From Polytrichum commune (Eukaryota > Streptophyta > Polytrichopsida > Polytrichales > Polytrichaceae), in the NCBI GenBank assembly GCA_950295325.1, contig OX485804.1, positions 23,312,001-23,376,000 on the forward strand: 64,000 nt of DNA. Direction: 5' to 3'. A model generated the notes under the pieces. The model searched no databases. It was not told the origin of the DNA and worked only from the letters and a program-made list of their open reading frames with translations. Positions 56,400 through 64,000 of this stretch are shown one piece after another (position 1 is the stretch's first letter; each line of letters starts with the position of its first letter). A program made the position numbers and the translations under genes.

Positions 56400-58749
56400 A
56401 CCCAATACCTATAATTATATTTGGATACTTTCTGACTACTTAGGTAACCTGAGAGTTGAGTGGAATTATTGGACATAACCATTTGGATATCCTCTTTTCT
56501 TGGTCCTTTGATGTACACGATTGAAGGTCTAGACTGAGGTTGGCAGAATTTGGCCAAGGGTTGTCATCCTCAAGGGAATTCACCCTTCTACTATGGCATC
56601 TCCGAATGCCACGCATGCATCAGCCGAATGGTTATGGACTATTAGGGTTTGCATCAGCCAAACCTAAGCCTAAAACCTAAGGTACAGAAGTCTTTTGGGA
56701 ATAAGGCTCTGGCCTGCAGAGATGCAGGCCTAGTGGACAAGGAAAAACTGTATTTGTTATATCTTCGGCCGTGCTAAGAATCATAGCGATCGAAGATATA
56801 CAGTTTCTTTCTGTCAGAAAATGGCATAAAAGCCAGGGTACAATTTTCTTTAGTACTGCTGATGTAAGAAGATATTCTGAATGTCACTAGAATTTGTGAC
56901 ATGAATAAAATAATCCCCTCGTATTGCCAGGCTTCCCTTAAGTTGTGATGCTGTTTTAAGTTGTGCACTTAGCCAAGTGACCAGCCTTGAAATGTGGAGT
57001 GATGAATCCTGGTCAGAGTTTGCTATCTTTTCAGTCCTGACTCTGTTTCATTGAGCATTGATTTAACTCAAAATGCAACCGTTGAGGTCTTGCAACTATA
57101 AAATATTGAAACAAAATACCAAAATATGCAATCTAATTCATTTGGTAGGCATTGATCTCTTCAATGTGTAAGTTTGCTGTGACTGGAATATTGTGCATCA
57201 ATGTTGATATATAAGTTGAGAGGTTTGTAATGTAGGCCTGCCCTCCTCTTACTGAACCATTACTCAAAACCCACAGCCACAATAGCCATTACTGTGGGCC
57301 AGCTCGCCCACAACATAAATTCCTGAGCTGAAACGAACAAGTACAGGAAATGCTGACACCAAATGAGCACAAAAACATATTCAAATACACTACAGCACAT
57401 GTGTGATAAGATACTCGTTTGGTAAGATGACTTCACATAAGTGCAAACTCAATTTCATGATGGCTCCAAGCAAGTTCATGAATCTTTCAACCAATGTGAC
57501 CATAATGTTCTACTAATTTCATGAACCTTCTGAATTAGTTCATAATTCTTCTAAACCGACTTGACAAGTGGCACACCTCAATTTCATCATAATGGACCTT
57601 CATGAATTACCTCTAGAAACTTCATGAATCTTCCAAACCAATTTCATAACTTTTTTTGCACTTGAGGTTTCTGTATTCTCAACATCTCGCCTCCTCATTT
57701 TGCATTCTTTCCCTTCTTGTTGTTCATTGGTTCCTCTTTGTTTTGTGTTCACTTGGAAGTCACTAGCCTTGATATTGGATTTTCTTTGGTCTTTCATTAC
57801 AGTACCTCAAAGTTGGAAGCAAGTAATGTCAAGTTTTCTATAGTATTTGATATTGTAAATCAAAGCAAGCAACACGAGTCCAATGTAGTTGGAGTGTGCA
57901 ATCTTGCGGTAATGAAAGTGTGGTTGTGGATTTGATTGTGAAAGAAGTGTTGGCTGCATGAGCAAAGCACAAAACATGTTTGGAGTGCGGTGTCCAATTG
58001 TGTGGCATCCAACTATTGTAGCAACCAGTTGTTGGTGAGAGCCTCTAAACATTGTTCTTGTACTACAATATGTTTGACAATAGAATCAATTTGGAAGTGA
58101 TTCATGATAATGTAAAGACCATCATTACAAACATGATCCAAAGTTGGATAAGAGAGGTCAATCAAACTTTTGGAACAGATAGTCGTGGGAAGTGATTAGG
58201 AAAATCTTATACATGATATACTGTACTTCATGGAATATAGATATACAATTCATAAAATTGATTTTGTGAAATTACAAATATGGGTACCAAACCGTGAAAT
58301 TGTTCACAACAAGTAGTGATATTGGTTGAAAGTTCAAGTTACATTGGTTATCTATAGCGATCTTGGTTCATGATTCATGATTCTGATGAAATTGGTAGAA
58401 AATTGGTTCATCATTCTCTAAATTGGTTTGTGAGATCATAAATTTCAGTTGGACTTCTGTGAATTTATCTTACCAAAGAAGTACTGAAGACCAAAAAAAT
58501 CATTCAAGGAATAGAATTATCACAGCAATGGTGTACATCAATCAAAATACAGAAATTCTAAAACATGTATCTGACAAAAGTTTGCAGGCTTTGCAAAACA
58601 ACAGCAGACTGCATCTATGCATTCAGATTACTCAACTATATCATACAGAAAATAGTGCCTATTATGACTGGCTACATAAAAATATCCAATGTAATGGTTG
58701 GAATTGGAGGGCACTATGAGAAAGAAATAATAATAAAGGTTTTGAAGTA
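56400..58749. other. convergent 3' flanks of peroxidase 2 and the phytyl ester synthase
   Basis: 3' UTRs are expected at both ends. 57,420-57,660 contains several imperfect TTCATGAATCTTC/CATGAACCTTC repeats of unknown origin. No further gene was recognised. Confidence 0.5.
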
Positions 58750-61700
58750 TCAAGGTTTGAAAGTAGGTGCTTGGCGATGGCCACCACCAGTTTGTTCATA
58801 CAAGAAACGAGGTAAAAATTCTCGGTATGCATCCTCTTGCCGCTTCCACTGCAACCAAGTTATGGCAAGTAATCAGTACACTCAAAAAAAAATTCAATAA
58901 ATACTAGCTTCTAATTTATGGTCAGTGTACTTACCAGTGTTAGTTTAGTACATAGGTGAATGCATAACATCAATAATCAACATCGATAATGGAAGCAAAG
59001 AACCTACCCGTGGGTATCAAAAAAATAAGTACCAGTCAAATATTGATATTTGGTGGGCATGTCAAGGCAAGAAAATCTTTGTATACCCAAGTTATTATTT
59101 GGGTCAGTAGCATTCTGAACCATATTGACACTACAGCAGTTTTTCCTAGATCTGAAGGTTCTTGCATGGTGTATAGACCCAAACGATATTGACAACAAAA
59201 AGGCCCGTCAAATACCTATACCCTACTGGTATCAAAAGATGTGAATCCTCATTATAGATACCCAAACGGTATCAAAAAAAGGTAATAGCAGACCAACACT
59301 TGTTCTTACCTATCCAAAATATGAAATAAGTGTATGAAGCTTGGTATATAGCTCCATTGTATATCAAATGCATGTCTGCAAATTCCAAAACTTACCAAAT
59401 GTATGCAAAATAACAAACCATACACGATCCACAATGTCCAAAGGAAGTACCTGAAGATATTCAAGACCCCTCTCCACCTCGCCCTGCACATGTTTGTATA
59501 CAACATCTGCGTTTTTCTTGACTTGCAACTCCTTTTCTCTTCCTGCCAATTTTTGCACAACAAATTTAAGGCATACATAAAAAAAAAAGTGGAATTCACT
59601 CTTGTACGTTCAAAATGTTCATCAATTAAAATCATCTGAAATTATAGCAAGAACATCAACACTATCAAGAATGTCAAGGAATACACACCTGCTGTTATAA
59701 TAGGCTTGCCAAACTTTACATACAATCTTCCTGGAGTCAATTTGGGCACTGCAAACGGGAAATGTATAACCTGGTCTGCTACTTCCCCCTGTAAGTCTTG
59801 CCTGTCGTTGAAAAATGATCACATATTAATTATAATAACAATAATGGAGGGAGTCAAATAATTGTCCAAATGCCACAGTTGTAACATTACAAAAGTTGGA
59901 ACCACTACTAACCGAATGTTTATAGCAGGTAATGTGAATCTCTCTTCAAAGGATGGAATGTTCCTCAGATCATTCAGGTCCAGCACAATCTGCAACACCA
60001 TAAGAACATTTTTGAGAAGTCCTGGCCGAAATGGTCCATATAAGTATCTTTTTCAACAAAAAAAAACTTGATAACTGAGTATATAACTCCATTGTCAAAT
60101 CTATAAAACCTGCCGCGACTATGCCAATGTGTCGGGGGCAATTTATTAGTTGTCCCAAGACAATAGTAATATGGGCATCAACTTCCCGCATTTTAGCAGA
60201 CTAATTCATGCAATAAATATTTTTTGGATCTTTCGATGAAATGATAAGGAAGAGGAGATTACATCAAGGATATCATCTTCTCCAACTGTCGATACAGGGA
60301 CTATGGTATGGCCAAACCTTGCGGCCATTCTGACAAATTCTGAATTCTCTGGCCAGAATATTTTATGAGTCTCTCCCTGTTATTCACAACATCAGAAACA
60401 GGTGAGAGAATTAGCCTTCCATTCCAACCCCGCTGGTTTCCATAATTGTACACAATTTGATTTGCAATGTTGATTTCTTTACTTTCAATCAATCTTTGAC
60501 TATATAAGATCACTTGAATAACACAATTAGGTGTACCGTATCTGTATCTATAGAATTTATCCAATAATTTAAATACCTTGCGGTGAAGAGCCTCCCTGGC
60601 ACCTCCCGGATATAGCAAAGTTGAGCACCCCATTTTCATGAGCTTATAAAAAACTCTTCCGGATACTGGAACTGCTCCAAAATTCCGAAACAAATCTCCC
60701 ATAGAGGCTTCCTGGAGGCAAAGAAATCATTTCCTAAGAAAATTGCACCTAGAACTTCACCAAAAACATCAAATAACATCCAACATTATATATGATGCAT
60801 ACTCAAAAAGAAGCACTGAGAATCTTTGGTCTAGGGCTTGATGTAGTTCCACATGAAAGTCCAGCCCTCAATGTCCGAGAAGCCCTTTCTGGTTCTCAAG
60901 ATGTCATACAGTGGGATTTGAAATTACTTGTTGAATTTTCAGCTAAAAGTGTCCTAAAGTTAGCCCATCAATTACATGCATTATTCCAATTGAAGCATAC
61001 GTCTAATCACCATTGTCATATATGTGCTAAAGATGGACTCAATACCATAAACTAAATATAATATTAATTCAATATCCGTTGGGGGTTCGTACAAAACGTC
61101 ATATGTTAGCTATAAACACACCCTTGGTCCTTTCAATCAACAAGAACACAATTATGGTATATTTTTCAAACCTGCAAATCTTCCTCTGCTTTGGTACTGA
61201 AAATGGCTGGATGAGCTAATCCGCGAACCATGATACCCCTTTGCATATAAGCTTCTCGTATCACACAGCTCAAGTCTAAGCCCATGTACATATGATTTCC
61301 AACGAACAAAACCGGACGGTCATTAGGGATGTTCGAGAGACCCTGTGCCACATTACTATCGTCGGAGGTTGAGAAAAATACAGGACTAAAAAGCTGATAA
61401 ATAACCCTGCATTAATCCACCAATACATATATCAGCAAGGTGTTAATTTACCTGCGTTTTGACAATCATCTGACTTCATAAATTTTATTATCATTGTCGT
61501 ATATTAACTGTTCAGACATAAGTGTTCAACCAAAAGAAAGACATGACGTTTAATTAGGAATGTTCAAATTGAAGATGAGAGGGGGAAAGGATTTGGTGAT
61601 TCACTTTGCGCTATTAGAATATGCTGTCTCAAACTCCTCTCTGGTGGGAGTAACAAAATCTGATATAGGGTCCCAAGCTTTTCCATGCCGGTAGGAGCCA

Positions 61701-63875
61701 GCTCCCTTTATAATTGTAGCTAAATTCAGTCCACCTTCCTGAATTGCTCACCAAATTTAATTAATTAGTTCCAGGTGATCAAAACAAAAGAGAACAGCCA
61801 ACCAAGTCATATGCTTATTCTATTGTAAATTCAAACTCATCTAAATTGTTCAACATATAATTTAACCTCCTCTAACTTCTGAATTTGATGAGGGTTTAGG
61901 GTTTAGAGCTATCAGGTATGATGTCAAAATTACACACCCAGAAGACAGATTTAAGATAAGAAACATTTGATTACTCAGACGTCTACCAAGTGTTAGAGGC
62001 AACTCACAAGTAAAAGCGTGTGACCACTGTCCTTGAAATATCTTGTGCGGCAATTTGGCAACACTTTCCGCAATCTCTTACTCTCATCTGCACTGGGAAG
62101 CATCTGGTCCTTTCCACTGCAAAGATTGATGACATACAAAGTCAGCTCACATATTTCACTTTTCCCCTCCATAAAACTAAATCAAACTGTATGAAACTTT
62201 TCCTCTTGACTATCATTGATCTGACTCGCTATAAGTCACTGAACAGTGCCCTAGTGGGTTTTTTTCACTCATCTCGAAGATCTCTACACAAGCCAGTAAA
62301 GGGTGGCTTAAACCCAAGGCCTTACCCCAAATCCGAGGTTAAGCCTCCTAAGGCTGAATAGTACTCATCCTAGCACTTCAGTTCTGGTGCACTCTACCAC
62401 CTATGATCCGCCCAATCATAGTGGGGTATCCAGGTAAACCAGATATTTTTAATCAACCATATGGGAACCTAGGGGCTTGCCTTTGGGAAGGGGATAGGTG
62501 CCAGCTGGCTTGTATGCGCCTATTCAAGGTGTTCACCTTCGAAAAAAGACAATAGTCTTTGGGGGCTGTCTAAATTTTGTAATACCCGTTTCGGGATTAC
62601 ACAGACTTAGACCAACTCAAAGATGAAGCATCAACACCATAAGTCACGAGAGAGGCAACATCAGAGTCGACTGTCTTTCATTCTTTCCAAACCAGCACAT
62701 TTGGCTTACATTTTGGAAAGAAAAATGCCAGTTGCAACAAAATGAGTGTCATCACACTTTTGGAAGAATGATGGACAGGGTTAAGGGGTTAAAAATAACC
62801 TAGCAAGTACCAACACTTCAGCTCTAACAGCATGTAGCCGAGAATTTGTATACAATGCTGCTGAGTGCAGTAGCTTCAATTTCCACAGAAGCGCATCCTT
62901 CGGCACCACATCTGCTAAAGTCTACACAAGTAAAATATTGTCAACACAAAAGATCAAGTGTGTCAAAGATCCAAGTACAATGGCACAAACTGATCTGTGC
63001 TGGTAATGTTCATTCAAAAAAGGTGATTTTAAAATCCATACTACACTTGTAGCGAGGATAACGTGTTTAGGTTACAATAAACACGAACAAATACAGATGG
63101 ACCCACACAGAAAATCGGGCCACCAGAATTCTCAGGAATCAAAGTCCATAGTTATGCAGATAAAATGGGGGCTGGGAAATTACTGGTAAAGTGGGTAATA
63201 ATGTAAGAAGTGACTCCCGGAGTTGTAAAAGTCTGTCAACGGAAGAAGCATTTGCTTGCACCTTCCCTTCTGCCATCCTCAGTGGGTCACCTGATAAAAC
63301 ATAAAAACAATAACCATCAATACCACTTCTCCTGCATGAGCACTTAAATAAAGAGTTGCAAATTAAGCAAATAAGGTATGTGGGTGTTATTCGGTTTTTT
63401 TTTCAAGTTCTTAATCTTCTACTGATTAGGTTAACATGACAAAACTTGTGTTGCATTAGCAAAGCTATAATGAAGCATCAGTAAATATCGGACCTCCCTT
63501 GATTTAGTTATGGTTATCAAAAGTGCATGTTTGTTGATTCCCTAACTGAATATATAGGTCCTCCCAATTGCGTTCACTATTGAGTATGGAGTAGATAATG
63601 AAATTTGAACGCATAGTCCAATCTCTTTTAAACAATGTGTGTCTTTATAGTGTTTGTTCTTTGATCCTCACCACACATCAATCAAATATAGATGTCCCAC
63701 TGAAGAAAAGTAACCGCATAGCACCCACACACCTGATCACTTTTCAAGTATTAGAAGTTGAACTACATACCCATTATGAAACTGAGAAGATAGGGCACAG
63801 CAGTAAACAAGGATGCTGGTGTTGCTTGTAGTAAAGGGAATAAGGGTTGCAGTTGGGATCTGTCAAATGAAGTCG
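58750..63875 (-). CDS. PES: phytyl ester synthase / diacylglycerol acyltransferase-like (PES family), C-terminal 472 aa
   Basis: PES proteins of plastid plastoglobules esterify phytol and diacylglycerol with fatty acids during chlorophyll and membrane breakdown. Twelve in-phase exons (minus): 63,771-63,875; 63,184-63,290; 62,800-62,921; 62,008-62,116; 61,605-61,738; 61,172-61,385; 60,577-60,711; 60,263-60,376; 59,913-59,989; 59,689-59,801; 59,451-59,542; 58,750-58,848, with no stop until TGA. The hydrolase-like part has LQPLFPLLQATPASL, DALLWKLKLLHSA, ASGKDQMLPSADE and FKDSGHTLLL. The acyltransferase part has VLFVGNHMYMGLDL, RGLAHPAIF, FGAVPVSGRVFYKL and LLYPGGAREALHRK. The family is about 650-700 aa, so ~200 N-terminal residues and the transit peptide lie beyond 64,000. 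Confidence 0.93.
62200..62620. repeat. probable transposable-element relic in PES intron
   Basis: Lies in the intron between exons 62,008-62,116 and 62,800-62,921. Its composition differs from the flanks, with blocks such as GGTGGTAGAGTGC on the minus strand that faintly resemble a polymerase III A box. No B box or target duplication was found, so the class is unknown. Confidence 0.3.
63395..63705 (+). repeat. dispersed repeat in PES intron (partner at 55,450-55,775)
   Basis: Homologous to the repeat in peroxidase 2 intron 2, in the same plus-strand orientation. It is antisense to the PES gene. The remaining sequence to 64,000 beyond exon 63,771-63,875 is intron. Confidence 0.7.
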
Positions 63876-64000
63876 CTGACATTATCCAAGTTCAACTGTG
63901 TTAGCACATTGACCTCAAACATGAGAAAAGAATAGCACCTTATTTACCCACAAAAAAATAACTAAAAAGTAACTACCACAACAATGCAATCTTTGTTAAA

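Noticed and set aside
59014-59285. GGTATCAAAA-type strings as inverted ends of a MITE
   Set aside because: The strings are in direct as well as inverted orientation and no clean boundaries or target duplication could be drawn.
62230-62620. Second tRNA-derived SINE in the PES intron
   Set aside because: Only a weak A-box-like string; no B box, tail or target duplication was found.

Overview
The window is nuclear DNA from a land plant. It carries three spliced plant genes at its right end: two class III secretory peroxidases in tandem, and a plastid-type phytyl ester synthase that runs off the right edge. The rest is a dense bed of plant transposable elements (Ty3/gypsy, copia, CACTA, hAT, Tourist-like MITEs, a tRNA-derived SINE). 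Class III peroxidases restrict it to streptophytes. A cytosine methyltransferase with linear motif order, and chromatin-type domains inside transposons, hint at a non-flowering lineage; that is inference only. Layout: 1-12,130 holds no convincing host gene, only repeats: degenerate direct repeats, MITEs, a hAT remnant flanked by blocks of ~42-bp repeats, and a SINE with a 12-bp target duplication. 12,131-26,168 is a four-level nest. A small MITE was split by an old minus-strand Ty3/gypsy element (12,179-25,988, target duplication CTTTG). That element was hit by a Tourist-like MITE (12,352-12,687) and by a second 9.7-kb Ty3/gypsy element (13,915-23,596, target duplication TAGT). Removing the inner element restores the old integrase reading frame across the junction. 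The inner Ty3/gypsy element is the most unusual object here. Between its protease and reverse transcriptase, in the pol reading frame, it has a C5 DNA methyltransferase domain, and after the integrase a PHD-finger-like module. It has decayed, mostly by TAG stops that look like CAG>TAG changes. 28,002-42,040 is a CACTA transposon with 29-bp perfect terminal inverted repeats and two divergent genes. The minus-strand tnp2-type transposase gene has a SET-domain exon between its N-terminal zinc-binding exon and the transposase exon. The plus-strand accessory gene, in the TNPA position, contains a degenerate NIF/FCP1-like HAD phosphatase domain. TATGACT/AGTCATA motifs fill its introns and ends. Two unrelated transposons in one window therefore carry chromatin- or signalling-type domains. 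44,199-47,215 and 53,151-56,399 are the duplicated peroxidase genes. Both encode 373 aa with identical exon sizes, a conserved promoter and 5' leader, and degenerate repeats in intron 1. Between them lie a copia LTR with primer site, a MITE, and a Tourist element invaded by another MITE. 58,750-63,875 (minus) carries twelve in-phase exons of the phytyl ester synthase, convergent with the second peroxidase. Its N-terminus, including any transit peptide, is beyond the window.
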